A stretch of 64,000 bases of DNA from Muscardinus avellanarius (Eukaryota; Chordata; Mammalia; Rodentia; Gliridae), in assembly GCA_963383645.1 (NCBI GenBank), contig OY726557.1, positions 153,631,201 through 153,695,200 on the forward strand, read 5' to 3'. Both the position numbers and the translations under genes were made by a program. The notes below the pieces were generated by a model. The model did not search any database and was not told where the DNA came from. It saw only the letters and a program-made list of their open reading frames with translations. Shown here in pieces: positions 44,713-56,586 of the stretch (within the stretch, counting starts at the first letter, position 1; the number at the start of each line of letters is the position of its first letter).

Positions 44713-47700
44713 GAAAGGATTCTAAGGATAGAGAACCTCCTAAACTGATCCAATCCATAGATGGCTGTCCGTGTAACTCTGGGTCTTAAGAATCACTTGA
44801 AATCATCACTCCAACATGACAGTGCTCCCAACCCTTTGACTAAGATGTGACATGAGAAAAATAAAAGGTATATTTTAAGGTGAGCCATAGAGTTAATTTA
44901 AATTGGAGAAAATCTATAAAGTTACCTGTAGTATTATAAATTATTGGTTATAATTACTACAAATATATTTATAGTACATGATTTTACCATATCATTTAAT
45001 CACAAGTATGTGTTCTGCTACCTTAGATTATATGCATATACTTGTATAGTATATGCTATTATGTTTTAGTGTCAAATCATAGAAATTAGATACCAAGAAG
45101 ACCATAAAAATTTTGTGTACAATCAAGCTTTGGTTTGTATTTTTGATATGCTAGTTATTTTCTGTGGTATACTGCACAAGTAAATTTTTTCAGGGCCTCA
45201 TTTTTTATATATTCCTCAAGAGAGTGATGATAACTATTGAGTTTATTTCAACAAAGTAAAAAATATATTTGAAATCACTGGCATATGGTGGATAAAGAAT
45301 AAATGACAGGTGTTACTAGAAACTTAATACTGCTTAGCAATGTCACATTACTAATCATAAAAAGTAAATATAACTAAAGAGAAAATGAATATAGAAAAAA
45401 TATAACATTTGTAGCCTATAATGAAAACAGACTTAACTTCCCTTTTAAGCAAAATTATATATTTTAAATAATTATTTATTTTAAAACTTTTATATTACAA
45501 TTGATTGATTTCTTCCTTACAATCTTGGGCAGTTTAAAGTACTTAAAGACTTGTACAAAAATCCATTTCAGTTTTGTTAATGCTATGAATACACATGTTA
45601 ATATTACACTACACATAAGTAAAGGGCTTATTAAATGTTTCTGAAATATATTCATAGTTATTTAAGGTAAGAGGAAGTCTATTTTATTGTCTTTTATTTT
45701 TCTCACTAAAATCATTTCAATAAATACATGCATGACTCTGTCCTTGGAAATTTAATAAAACATTAAATTTTAAACATTTATCTTTCACACACATTAAAAA
45801 ATAAATTAATGTTTTATTTCAATATTCTGAAAAACACTCTATACTTCCTCCCCTTTTAATTTTGTATGATTAATTCTAGGGAAAAAACAGTTATTCCTCA
45901 GGATAAATTAGTGAAAGTATCTTGTCTTTTTTATTCAGGAGAAATAATCTAACTCTACCTTTTTATGGTGTGAATAATAAAGGCTTTTAGCATTAATCGG
46001 TGCATTGATGCTGAGTGTGGGGGATAAGTTAGGGAGAATAACTGTCAACAGTGCCTTTCAGTGTACATAAACAGGAAGTAATAAAGCTAATTTATCTCCA
46101 AAATAGCAAATTGCTTTTTAGCAAATGGTCCACAAGGGTGCAATAAAATCAACAACATTAAAAAATCTTTGACATGGTAAATAATTAAGAGATTGGTCAA
46201 GGACTTGATATAAAGTTTCTACTGTCTAATCTACAAATTACTAAGACCCAGGAGGATACCCTGGATGTGTGAATATGCTACTCTTTATTATATGGCTGAA
46301 GTAAAATGCCAACTCCAACACACAGAATGAATAAATATTAGCAGCTGATCTGAATGGTGACTAAGAAACAGAAATCTTTGCGTGAGATAATTCATCAAAA
46401 TTATCTGTAACCATGATGCTAATTTGTAAAATATGAAGTATAATAGTAATTATCTGAAAGTGAGGGGTAGTGTGGGTACAGAGAGCTTTGTAGTCATTTC
46501 AACCAGGGATAAAAAAACTGCAATAAAATTACTACAAATTATATTCAGCATGTTACACTCTAGAGGAGGGATGACGGAATTTCTGCTTTATAACCTTCCT
46601 ACCTTGAGGTCCTATTAATATTTCCCCAGAGCATTTGTAAAATGATGTTCCCAACAATACTTGTAAATCAGAGTTTTAATGATTTTCTGATAATTTGAGA
46701 TAGTAATTTAAGTATTAATTTTATACTTTTAATACATTTCTCTACAAATCCTACATCCCTGATAACTCCTCTCTAAGCTAATTTTCTTGATATGCTAATA
46801 TTTTACTACATAGGCTAGGGAGAAGTATATCAGTAAGATCTTGAGGTTATAGAAAATTATTGGTCACTTCTTAATAGATCCTAAGGAAATGCCTGTCCCC
46901 TAAGAGTAAACTCTTGAAAAAATAATGCTTTTTTTAAATTTAAAGAGACTTTATAAAATCTTTTCAACATTGGAATTGTAGCTCAATTAGGGACAATAGT
47001 AAAATCTCATTTATCATCTACTAACAAATCATTGCTTTAAAATATTTATTATCACAATGTCCTCTGGCAAAGCAACAATTCAAATGTCTTAATAATATCA
47101 ATATTTTGTGTTATGATTCTGTGGTTAAAATAATAATTAAATGACAATCACCATTCAGTCACTTTTTCTCTTAATAATAGGCAAAATTATTTTCATTATT
47201 GGGCCTATATGTTTCTATTATGCCTCTGATATACTTATTGTTTGAATATAAAATTTATAAGGCAAATTTCAAGAGCATTTAATAGTTTTAAAAAGTTGGC
47301 TTTTTGTAGTATTCAATTTGTACTTGTGAATATGGGCTGAGTCCCTCAGATTTTTTTCAACAATTATCTCACAAGCAAGTGCCCCATCTCAATTATCTTA
47401 ACAGTAAATTCCACATTAGATAGTCATATCTTTTATTTGCTTAAGCTTTTGCAAACAGGTCTTCTTCTAAAATATGAGGGTTGACCATCATTCTAGTTCA
47501 AAACTATTTCATTGACAGACTAGTAAAAATAAGTTATTTATGGCAACATATATTTCTCTATGCCCTTGTTGGATCTCTAAATATTTTCATAACTACAAGG
47601 ATTATGAAAAGTCACTTACAATAGTTAAGTGTTCTTCCTCTTTCTACATACATATGCATATATGTACTATATTATTTAGCTTTCTTTTTCTAGGCCCATG

Positions 47701-47722
47701 GAAATATCTGTAGTTAGATGTA
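44713..47722. other. Single-copy DNA, 3 kb without SINEs
   Basis: Very AT-rich. I recognise no repeat. 45880-46330 has several TTAATC/ATTA-type cores and slightly higher complexity, and would be worth checking for conservation. No supported gene. Confidence 0.45.
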
Positions 47723-47767
47723 ATTCAGATTTTTTTCTTGCCAGCTTACTATAGTCTCTATTTTTAT

Positions 47768-47825
47768 TTTCGTATGGAAATTGAACCCAGGGAATTCTAC
47801 TTCTAGCTTACATCCTTGGCCCTTT
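47768..47825 (-). mobile_element. ID half joined to an L1 tail
   Basis: ATTTTCGTATGGAAATTGAACCC...CTACTTCTAGCTTACATCC is an antisense ID half. No B1 half is found on either side of the adjacent L1. Confidence 0.8.
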
Positions 47826-47845
47826 TAATTTTTTATTTATTTTTT

Positions 47846-48354
47846 TTCTAAATTTTGTATTGGTGCATTGTAGTCATACATCTTAATTGGGTACAAGATG
47901 GCAGAGGCATACATGAACACACCACTCATTTAGTCGTTCCCCGATTCCCTCTCCATGCCTTCCTTCTTCTGTTTGGCTTACTGATTGACTTGGATACGTT
48001 TCTAAACATATGTAATGTACATTAGGGAATTTCCCTCTTCCCCCTCCAATCCCTCTCAGTTAAGTCACCTTATTTGCGTATCTATAATTTCTCCTTCTTC
48101 ATCTAGAGTTCCTCCTATGACCCTTTCTTTTCCTAGCTTCTTCATATGATGGAGACCATCAGATTTCTTAATTTTTGTGACTGACTAATCTCACTTAACA
48201 TAATATTCTCCAGTTCCATACATTTCCCTGCAGATGTCATAATTTTGTTCTTCTTTATTCCACTGTGTACGTATCCCATAGTTTTCTAATCCACTCATTT
48301 GTTGATGGCCATCTTGGCTTGTTCCATGGTAAGGCAATTGTGAGTTGTGCAGCT
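47846..48354 (-). mobile_element. 5'-truncated L1, part of a composite insertion
   Basis: Antisense L1 3' end: TTGGTGCATTGTAGTCATAC, AAGATGGCAGAGGCATACAT, TGACTAATCTCACTTAACAT, ending TGTGAGTTGTGCAGCT. ATTCAGATTTTT is exact at 47723-47734 and 48355-48366. It encloses the L1, the ID half and about 33 bp of other sequence. Confidence 0.85.
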
Positions 48355-48524
48355 ATTCAGATTTTTACATAGATCTATTTTCATTAAGTAAGATTTATCT
48401 GTGGTACATAGAATATTGTAACAACCTAGAGAACAGTTTTAAAGGATATTAATACTGATTGAATCACACACCATTATCTGAAGAATAACAGCTGTGTTGG
48501 GGGCAAGAGCTTTGATCAAAAAGT

Positions 48525-48735
48525 ACTATTATGTAGGAATAAGACTTTTGGGTGTGTTATTGCATAGTGGTGTGACTGTAAATAACAATAATGTACTGAA
48601 TATTTCAAAAGCTAGAAGAAAGAATTTTGAATTTTTCACAAAAAATGAGAGATGTAGTTAATCTAATGTAAACATCACACAAAATTTACATGAATCAAAA
48701 CATCTTAAAGTACCACATTAATATGTACAAATTTA
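48525..48735 (+). mobile_element. Old L1 (L1MA/L1MB-type) 3'UTR fragment
   Basis: GTGTGACTGTAAATAACAATAATG, TACTGAATATTTCAAAAGC and AAGAATTTTGAATTTTTCAC match the same 3'UTR block as the copy at 62760, in sense orientation. Confidence 0.7.
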
Positions 48736-48775
48736 ATGTTTAAATATGTCAATTAAAATTTTTTAATTTTTAATT

Positions 48776-48998
48776 TTTTATTTTTTTTGGTAGTACTGGA
48801 GTTGGAACCCCAAAGGCTTTTCTACCTCCAGGCTATACTCCCAGACCTTTTTTAAATACATTTTTTTATTTGGAAACAGGGTCTCACTAAGTTGCTGAGA
48901 GCCTCACTAAGTAGCTGAGGCTGGCTTCGAACCTGTGAGATCCTCCTGTCTCAGCCTCCCAAGCGCAGGGATTACAAGCATGTGCCACCACACCTGGC
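48776..48998 (-). mobile_element. B1-ID SINE, intermediate subfamily
   Basis: Antisense copy from GGTAGTACTGGAGTTGGAACCC to CATGTGCCACCACACCTGGC. It has the long B1 core (GCTGAGAGCCTCACTAAGTAG). Confidence 0.93.
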
Positions 48999-49019
48999 TC
49001 TTTTATTCTTTTAATAAGT

Positions 49020-49242
49020 TATTTTTGTTGGTACTACTAGAGATCAAACCCAGGGGAATTCTACCTCCAAACTAGACTCCAAGCCATATTTTTTTATTCT
49101 TTTTATTGAATCAGGGTCTTACTAAGTTGCAGAAGTCCTCACTAAGTAGCTGAAGCTGGCCATGAACCTGAGATCCTCCTGTCTCAACCTCCCAAGTACT
49201 GGGATTATAAGCAATTACAAACATACAGCACCACTACCAGCT
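49020..49242 (-). mobile_element. B1-ID SINE, older type
   Basis: Second antisense copy about 20 bp beyond the last, from GTTGGTACTACTAGAGATC to ACAGCACCACTACCAGC, with a small AATTACAAACATA insertion near its 5' end. Confidence 0.9.
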
Positions 49243-49261
49243 AACATTTTTAAATTTAAAA

Positions 49262-49775
49262 AGACTAACAGCTATGTATTATATTTTCATCACCCTAATG
49301 AAATACTTAACATGAACCACTTATAAAAAACAGATATTTTTCTAGTTTTAAAGGCAAAAGGTCCAAACCTCATATTAAGACCTGTGGTGAGGTCCCTAGG
49401 ATACAGAAGCCAGAGCATAGCAGGGGCAAACCATCATGTCTGGAGCTAGGGAGCAGGCTTGCTCCTTTTAAAACAACCCTATCATTGGCAATGAAGGGAT
49501 CATATGACTAGTCGGGGTGGATGGGTATCAGTTATAGAGTGCATACACAAAGCTTCATGTTCAGCAGAAAAAGGGAGGGACATTCAAGACCTATCTTCTA
49601 AGAGCATGCTCCTTCCCCCCCACTCAGTGATCTAAGGGCTGCCTCCTGGGCCCCAAATCTTATGAGATGCCAAGGTTCTCTAGCATCTCCCAATGATGCT
49701 CCGTGGGGATAAACCTTTAGTCAAATGAATCTTTGTGGGGAGGATAGAGTTAAACCATATCCAAGCCACAGTAAA
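49262..49775 (-). mobile_element. MaLR-type LTR (MST/MLT1-like), antisense
   Basis: The minus strand begins TGGCTTGGATATGGTTTAAC then CTCCCCACAAAGATTCATTTG and ends near ATTAGGGTGATGAAAATATA. This follows the order of antisense MST/MLT1 LTRs (AATGAAATACTTAACATG..., GACCTGTGGTGAGGTCC, GGAGCAGGCTTGCTCCTTTT). Confidence 0.6.
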
Positions 49776-51435
49776 ATGCTTTACTTTAAAAACAGTGGCA
49801 TAATTGCCAGGGTACCAGAAATAAGTGAGGTTATGTTTTCATTAAGGATGTAGCATTTAAATCAAGAATTGCTTTTCATTTAAAATATTGGTGTCTCCTA
49901 GAAATAGTTAAAAACAGCAAAATACAATGCAGAGTTAATGAGACTTCTAGATGGGCCCAATGTTTACCCTAAAAATAATACCAAGTTTCCTAGTTACATT
50001 GTGAATGATAATGATGACAAATTATAGGTGAATAAATTAGGTTTTAATTTACCTGCAATTTGAACCAAGTTGCTGCTCAAAGAAAGACTCTAATTGCTCC
50101 TGTTAAGACAGCAATGATGCCATGTGCACCCAGTGAAAGGATTATGCCTTTTGCCTGATTAGATCCAGAGGCTCATTCTACCAGACAGGTTCAGTTTGTC
50201 AAGCCCATCCAAGGAAAACTAGAATGAACTGTCTACAAATCATAGCTGAACGAACTTCTCTGCTCTAGAAGCCAATGACTCATCTGATGTGGCATTTTAT
50301 TTTTGGTAAGTGATCACTGCATGGCAGTCTGGGCAATATGGAGGAATCTTAAAAAAAATCAACTTTAAGCCTAGTTGTACCACTTGGTCAGTGTGCCATT
50401 CTGTTTTCTCTGAACTTGCCTTTTCTGTACCTGTTTGGATCAGATATCCAAGACTAAAACATGAACAGGGGCTTTAGATGTCTTCCAACTTCATTCTTGG
50501 GGAAAGGATGGGATAATTAATGGCACCTCAGCTTACTTTGGTGATTGCCAAGTGCCATCATGTAATCAGTTCATTCTCTCTGCTGCTCTTGTACATTAAT
50601 TTTGAGTCATGTGTTCTTTTCAAAATTCTATATTGTGGTTATATTCTGAAAACTGAGGTGTTATTTTATAATACATTTCACTTTTAGCAAGAATTGAGAT
50701 TTATCTTTAAATGCAATATAGAGTTTTTTCCCTCTTGTTGAAAAAGCATATTTTTACATGTTGTAAACTAAGTCATTTATTTGTATGACTTTTTAAGTAG
50801 AGCTATGAGTAGAAATTGTTCTTACAATAGAAGCTGAATCAGTTAAACTTTCATTAAAATAAAACCTACAAGCCATTCTAGATATTCCAATTTGGAAATG
50901 TTTGCTAAGGAAAAGATTTTTATTTCAAATATTGGAAGATCTGGGGAAGTAAGACCCGGGATATGGAAACTCGAGTCTTCTGATTATTGTGAGCTGTGAC
51001 AAATCTCATCAATATCAAGGAGAACGAGTACACTGAATTTTGCTACCTGCAATATGGAAGCAAAGGCCTCTGAGGACGTATTCTTTTATCCCTGCATCTT
51101 TCTGCAATTAACCTTTTCTTCTCTTCTGCCTTCCATACTTGGACAATTGTCTTTCCTTGACAGATCTGATGTAGAACTATATGGAGAAAGGATTCTTATA
51201 AAAGTCCATACAATATTAATTGTTTCAATTCTATTCATTGGGAAACATGATATGATGCTACTGACTTGATCCCAGGTAATGTAGATGAGAAGTAGTATTC
51301 TATTGATTATTTTTTCCTTAATTTTCTTGAGCATTGTGGAGATGGGCAGCACTTTCTAAATGCATGTGCATTTTCTAAGCTTAAAATTTTAATAACACAT
51401 AGGATTTTCTAGGTGTCATTGGTGGTCATTATATT
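49776..51435. other. Single-copy DNA, 1.7 kb
   Basis: I recognise no repeat. 49980-50340 is balanced in composition and repeat-free, with TGCCTGATTAG, AATTAGG and TGACTCATC sites. A candidate conserved noncoding element only. Frames at 51054-51352 overlap on both strands and are unsupported. Confidence 0.45.
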
Positions 51436-51500
51436 TTGTTTTGTGGTGCTAGGAATTGAACCTAAGGGGATTCTGTCTCCAAGCTACATACTCATTCCCC
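51436..51500 (-). mobile_element. ID half of an older SINE split by a younger one
   Basis: GTGGTGCTAGGAATTGAACC...CTCCAAGCTACATACTCATTCC is an antisense ID half. The B1 half resumes at 51742. Confidence 0.85.
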
Positions 51501-51511
51501 TCTCTCTCTTT

Positions 51512-51734
51512 CTTTTTTTTTTTTTTTTTGGTGGTACTGCGGGTGGAACCCAGGGGCTTTTCTACCTCTGGGCTATACTCCAAGGCCTATTTTATATTTT
51601 TATTTAGAAACAGGGTCTCACTAAGTTGCTGAGAGCCCCACTAAGTAGCTGAAGGTGGCTTCAAGCCTGTGCGATCCTCCTGTCTCAGCCTCCAAAACAT
51701 GGGGATTATAAGCATGCACCACCACACCCGGCCA
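51512..51734 (-). mobile_element. Younger B1-ID SINE nested in a SINE linker
   Basis: T-run tail (51512-51529), GGTGGTACTGCGGGTGGAACCC, and B1 half ending ATGCACCACCACACCCGGCC. ACTCAT occurs at 51490-51495 and 51736-51741 as a possible target duplication. Confidence 0.93.
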
Positions 51735-51741
51735 CACTCAT

Positions 51742-51892
51742 CACTTTTTATCTTTCTGTTTTAAAAGAGGGTATTTCTAAGTTGCTGAGAATCCCATTAC
51801 CTTTCTGAGACTGGCCTTGAACCTGCAATTCTTCTGCCCCAGACTCCCAAATTCTAGGATTAGAGGCATGTGTCATCACGCTTGGTATCTAG
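51742..51892 (-). mobile_element. B1 half of the older split SINE
   Basis: TTTTAAAAGAGGGTATTTCTAAG...AATTCTAGGATTAGAGGCATG...CATCACGCTTGGTAT is a diverged antisense B1 half, completing the dimer begun at 51436. Confidence 0.85.
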
Positions 51893-52199
51893 GTATTTCT
51901 TAAGATATAAACAATGAAACTTTTGGATTAAGAAACTTATCTTTAATATAAGTAGTCTTTTCATACGAGGAAGTGTCATGACATACACACTTTTATTTTT
52001 TCTAAGTTCAATACTGAAAACTGGCACTGCACTTTCTAGGAGAGATTACTCCAGACTGGAAAAGAAATAAAAGACCTCTTGAAGGAGATGGCATTTGTGG
52101 TGGTGGATGCACAATAAGGAGAAGCCAAGATGGAAAGAAGAGGCATCAGCTGCACCAAGCTCAATGAATAAGGACAAACCTATAAATAATTTTAGTATT
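51893..52199. other. Single-copy DNA
   Basis: I see no supported feature. Confidence 0.5.
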
Positions 52200-52800
52200 C
52201 CCACTACAATAGCCTTCCTAACATGTCATTCTAATCTCTTAACTCTGTGATGTTAAAAACATGCACTAGTCTCTCATGTCCCAACAAATTCTGTATGATC
52301 TTCTCACCAGGTCTGAGGCACTGCTCGTGTAGACCCAAGCAACCTTTCCACTGTCAGCTCCCATTAACCCCCAACACAGAAGCTATGTTTCAGTCAGGCT
52401 GAATTAATTCCTGTGCACAACACAAGTGTCCATCTCACCCTGAGCTCCTGCCTGCTGACACAGCCCCTTTTGCTGCAGCTCATGCATCTCTTCCCCCACC
52501 CTCCATTTCACCTCCCAGAGTCCTGTGCTCCATTTACAGCCTCCCTCAAATTTTCATGAGGTCTTTCTCTCCCTGCCCTCCCCTACTTGATTTGTTTTCC
52601 TGCTTTGTACTCACCTTTTGTGTATTGAGAGTGCTTATAAATCCTGGATTTGTTTAGATTTCTTTGCATTTATATCTTAAACTCCTCTGAGTTAAAACAA
52701 TACTTTAAGCAAACATCATTCAGTACCTCTGCACTCCTTGCCTCACCATGCAACACCTCAGAGTGTGCCTTGCATGGAACTGCATCTCAATAAATATCCT
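52200..52800 (+). mobile_element. L2 (LINE2) 3' region
   Basis: It follows the L2 3' order: CTATGATCTT-type TGTATGATCTTCTCACC, a C-rich stretch with AGCTCCTGCC, TTTCACCTCCCAGAGTCC, AATTTTCATGAGG, TACTTGATTTGTTTTCCTGC, then GTGCCTTGCATGGAACTGC and CTCAATAAATATCC. An unusually long L2 remnant for this window. Confidence 0.75.
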
Positions 52801-54119
52801 TTCAGTTGAATATATCTCATCATAAAAGAAATCAACAGTTTTATTGTCTCACGAGAAGGAAAGCAATGACAGGTATGCAGAATAAGAGGTCTTAACAATA
52901 TTTAATTATGCATCTCCATAATGATTTATTTTCAATATCTTTCAAAATGCTGAGGAGTAGGAAAGTACTCCAATAAATGAATGAAATATGAACAGACTTT
53001 TAATGTATTTTGGCTATGAATTAAGAATCTCTATAATAGTATAAATCGATGGGTCTTCCCTCAGTACTTAATCTCACAGAATAAATATAAATAAAAAGTA
53101 ATTAAAATATGGTGTAAGGGGGCCAATATCACCAGAGCTTCCACTGAGGATGGAGGAGTTGTGCTACTCCTGATGTCTTAATACTGTTTAGAATCATGAC
53201 TCTTTAAAGAATGCTCTTTCACTGAAACATAATGGCTTTGAGGCTCAGTTACTATATAAGCAATATAAACACTGTTTTGCTTATTTCATTCCTAGCACTC
53301 ACTTTATTTCTTCCATTAAGTTAGTCCTAATCATCTGTTAAAGAAGTCAGACAAAAGTCAGTTTGGATCAAGTAACAAGTCGTGGGGAAATCCAATAGGA
53401 GGTGAGTATAAAATAAGTGCTTAGGAGTCTCTTTCTTTCTCTTTTGATTGCTTTAATAAGAAGACATTCCATTCATTAATTCTCAATCATTACTCATACT
53501 CTCTCAATGTGTCTGACACTGGGCTAGATGTTGTTGGGGGGCAGCAATTGTAATATGGCAGACAAAACAGAGCTCCTATAACTGATAGAGTGGTCAGTTA
53601 GTCTAATAGAAAACATGGTCTCAACATGTACAGGCCTACATTGGAGCTGTTTATCAACATTTTTTGGAAAGTTAGGTTTTGATAGCATCTACATCTTACC
53701 TTCCTGGAAGTGACAGACTGTGTTTGTAAAAGTGTTGGGCTATATTTGCAGAATGAGGAGATGTGTGCAGATAGAGCAAAATATCAATACAATGTCTACA
53801 TCATCCACCTTAGCCAAAGAACTACTGCCTATAATAGAGTGCTACTCAGAAGTAGATTTCACTATCTCATGCTTTTTCATGTATGTAAAAAGGAAATTAG
53901 AGTTATTTATCACAATTGAGCAAACATAAATAATTGTTATTGACATGTGACTTTATCAACTATTTGATGTTTTTTTTAATCTGCATTGGATAATGTAAAA
54001 ATCATGTTCTTGTAAAATGAGATGAAAACTATTGGTTTCTTTGTTCAAATTTTATTTTGCTAATAATACACTACCTGTCCACTTTACCTGAGTAGATTTT
54101 ACAAATGGTGATACACCAT
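52801..54119. other. Single-copy DNA, possible old repeat at about 53505-53600
   Basis: GTCTGACACTGGGCTAGATG...CAGACAAAACAGAGCTCC resembles an old mammalian SINE/LINE end but is too short to name. Overlapping short frames at 53710-53929 are unsupported. Confidence 0.4.
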
Positions 54120-54860
54120 ATTTTCATTCATTTTGAATTTGTGCTTTATAATCTCACATAATGTAGTTCATAACGTAATGACATACTTTCACACATCACT
54201 TGGTGAGCTTTCCCCCAGTTCTCTCCTCACTCCCCCATTTCTCATTTCTTGTAAAAAATTATCTAGATTGGCATCAGTATTCTCATAGATGTGCATATTG
54301 TGAAGGATAAGTACTCCCTTCATTAATTCTCTTTCTCCTCACCCTACCTAAAACCACCTCCCTCACTCCACTGGAGTTTCTTATCCATTATCTACATTTT
54401 TTCTTATATCCTAATTATTCCCTGCCTTCCACGTATATGAAGGAAAGCATAAAACCCTTCACTTTCTGTGACTTGCTATTTTTACTTAATGTAATGTTCT
54501 TGATATCAATTCATTTTTCTGCAATTATATAATTCTGCTTTATTTCTGAATAGGATCTGATTGTGTTATATCCCATAATCTGTGATCTATTCATCTGTGG
54601 GTAGACACCTGAGTTCGTTCCATAATTTGGCTATTATGAATTGTGCTTCTATAAACACTGATATACATGTATTACTATAAAATTCTGATTTCAATCCCTT
54701 TGGAAAGATAACCAAGAGTTGTATAACTAGATCATATAATGATACATTCCAGATTTTCTGAAGAACCTCCACAATGATTTTCATAGCATCTGCACTAATT
54801 TTCAGTCCCACCAACAGTGTAAAAGAGTTCTTATTTATCCATATCTTCACTATCATTTAA
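54120..54860 (-). mobile_element. Older L1, antisense
   Basis: TAATCTCACATAATGTAGTTC, ACATCACTTGGTGAGC, CTATTCATCTGTGGGTAGAC, CCATAATTTGGCTATTATG, AGATCATATAATGATAC, and TTTCAGTCCCACCAACAGTG. It is more diverged than the L1 that follows and ends where that L1's tail begins. Confidence 0.82.
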
Positions 54861-54869
54861 CGTTTGACT

Positions 54870-55915
54870 TCTTTTTTTAGTTTTTATATTAGTGCATTGT
54901 AGTCATACATCTTAATGTGATACAAGATGGTGGAGATATACATGCACAAATTACCCAATTATCCCTGACCCAATTACTTCCCCATTCCCTCCCTCTCCCT
55001 CCTTCTCATGCTTGGCTTGATTGATATGTTTGTTAAAGTACATCATGTGCTTTAGAGAATTTCCCTTTTCTTCCCTCCCATCCCCTCAGTTAGGTCATCT
55101 TATTTGCTCACCTATAGAATCTCCTTCATTACCTAGAACTCCTCCTGTTACTCATTTCTCCCTAGCATTTGCATATTAGGAAGAACATCCAATTTCTTCT
55201 TTTTTTGTGACTGACTAATTTTACTTAGCATAATGTCCTCCAGTTCCATCCATTTCCCTGTAAATAATGTAATTGTGTTCTGTGTGGCTGAGTAAAATTC
55301 CGTTGTGTACATATCCCACAGTTCTGTAATCCATTCATCATGTAAGTCATGAACATGACTTACATTCAAAATGTAAGTCATGTTGATGTACATCTTGGCT
55401 GGTTCCATAGTTTGGCAATGGTGTTTTGTGCAGCTATGAACATAGATACACATGCATTACTTTGCTAGTTTAGTTTCCTTTCTTTTGGGTAGATACCCAG
55501 AACTGGTATTGCTGGATCATATGATAGGTTCATTCCCACTCATCTGAGGACCTTCCATACCGTTTTCCAAAGCAGTTGCACTAATTTGCAATCCCACCAG
55601 CAATGCATTAGAGTTCTTACTTCTCCACATCCTCACCAGCATTTGTTGTTGTTTGTGTTTTGAATGATTGCCATTCTAGTTGGGGTTAGGTGAAATCTCA
55701 GGGTAGTTTTGATTTGTATCTCTCTGATTGCTAATGATGTTGAGTATTTTTTTCACGCATTTATTGGCCATTTGAATTTCTTTCTTTGTGAAGTGTCTAT
55801 TTAATTCACTTGCCCATTTTTTATTGAGTTATTTTTTCTTAGTGCTAGTTTCTTGAGTTCTCTATATAGTCTAGATATTAGTCCTCTATCAGAGGAGTAC
55901 TATGTGTCTTTCTGC
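54870..55915 (-). mobile_element. 5'-truncated L1, antisense, best preserved here
   Basis: T-rich tail (54871-54890), then a long unbroken 3' part: ATACAAGATGGTGGAGATATAC, GACTGACTAATTTTACTTAGC, GGTAGATACCCAGAACTGG, TTTATTGGCCATTTGAATTT, ending near CCTCTATCAGAGGAG. A local 45-bp insertion sits at 55338-55382. Confidence 0.9.
55340..55382. repeat. 12-mer in direct-inverted-direct array inside L1
   Basis: ATGTAAGTCATG (55340-55351), its reverse complement CATGACTTACAT (55354-55365) after two bases, then ATGTAAGTCATG again (55371-55382). Other L1 copies read straight from ATTCATC to TGTTGATG at this point. Confidence 0.92.
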
Positions 55916-56165
55916 ATCTAGGCTATTTTATTTACCATCAGGACCTCCAGAATGCCATTCTTTCTTTTCTGTGGCTGAATGATATTTTATTGTGTATATG
56001 TACCATATTTTCTTCATGTGCCCATGAAGTCATGTGGATTGATTCATATTTTAGCTTTTGTGAATGGTACTGTGATAAACAGGGAATTGCTAGTTCCTCT
56101 TTAGTATGATTATTGCATCTCCTTTGGATATATACCCAGTAGTGGCATACGATCCATTACTATGA
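55916..56165 (-). mobile_element. Third L1 piece, antisense, different family age
   Basis: GTGGCTGAATGATATTTTATTG, GTATATGTACCATATTTTC, GTGAATGGTACTGTGATAAAC and GATATATACCCAGTAGTGG repeat an ORF2 region already passed in the L1 to the left. It must be a separate insertion, possibly the continuation of the L1 at 54120. Confidence 0.8.
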
Positions 56166-56371
56166 TAAAGTGATGACTCTATATTTAAGGTTCTAGATTA
56201 GGAAAGGCACACATAGGTGGTTGCAAGAAAGCAGATTCTGCCTTCAATAGTCTCTTAGTCTTGTCAAGAACATAGGACCTATGAGCTTTATACTACTGTA
56301 AGGAGAATAAGCCAACTTGATAAATTCAATGAACATTCAAAATGTCCCCTTTGATTTTTTTTTGTTCTTAA

Positions 56372-56578
56372 ATTTTTTGTGTGTGGTACTAATAATTGAA
56401 CTCAGCGTCATTCTACTTCTGAGCTATACCTCCAGCCCTATTTTATTCTTTATTTTGAAATAGGATCTCACTAGGATGCAGAAGGCCTCACATTTTGATA
56501 AAGTTGGCCAAAAACCTGTGATCTTCCTGTCTCAGCCTCCCAAAGTACTGGGATTACAAGCTTTCAACAGCATGCTGT
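56372..56578 (-). mobile_element. B1-ID SINE with TSD
   Basis: Antisense copy from GTGGTACTAATAATTGAACTC to CAAGCTTTCAACAGCATG. GTTCTTAA is duplicated at 56364-56371 and 56579-56586. Confidence 0.9.
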
Positions 56579-56586
56579 GTTCTTAA

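Noticed and set aside
55148..55453. 101-codon minus-strand frame
   Set aside because: It is a stretch of truncated L1 ORF2, in the correct orientation for L1 but disrupted by the local 12-mer array and lacking the rest of the protein.
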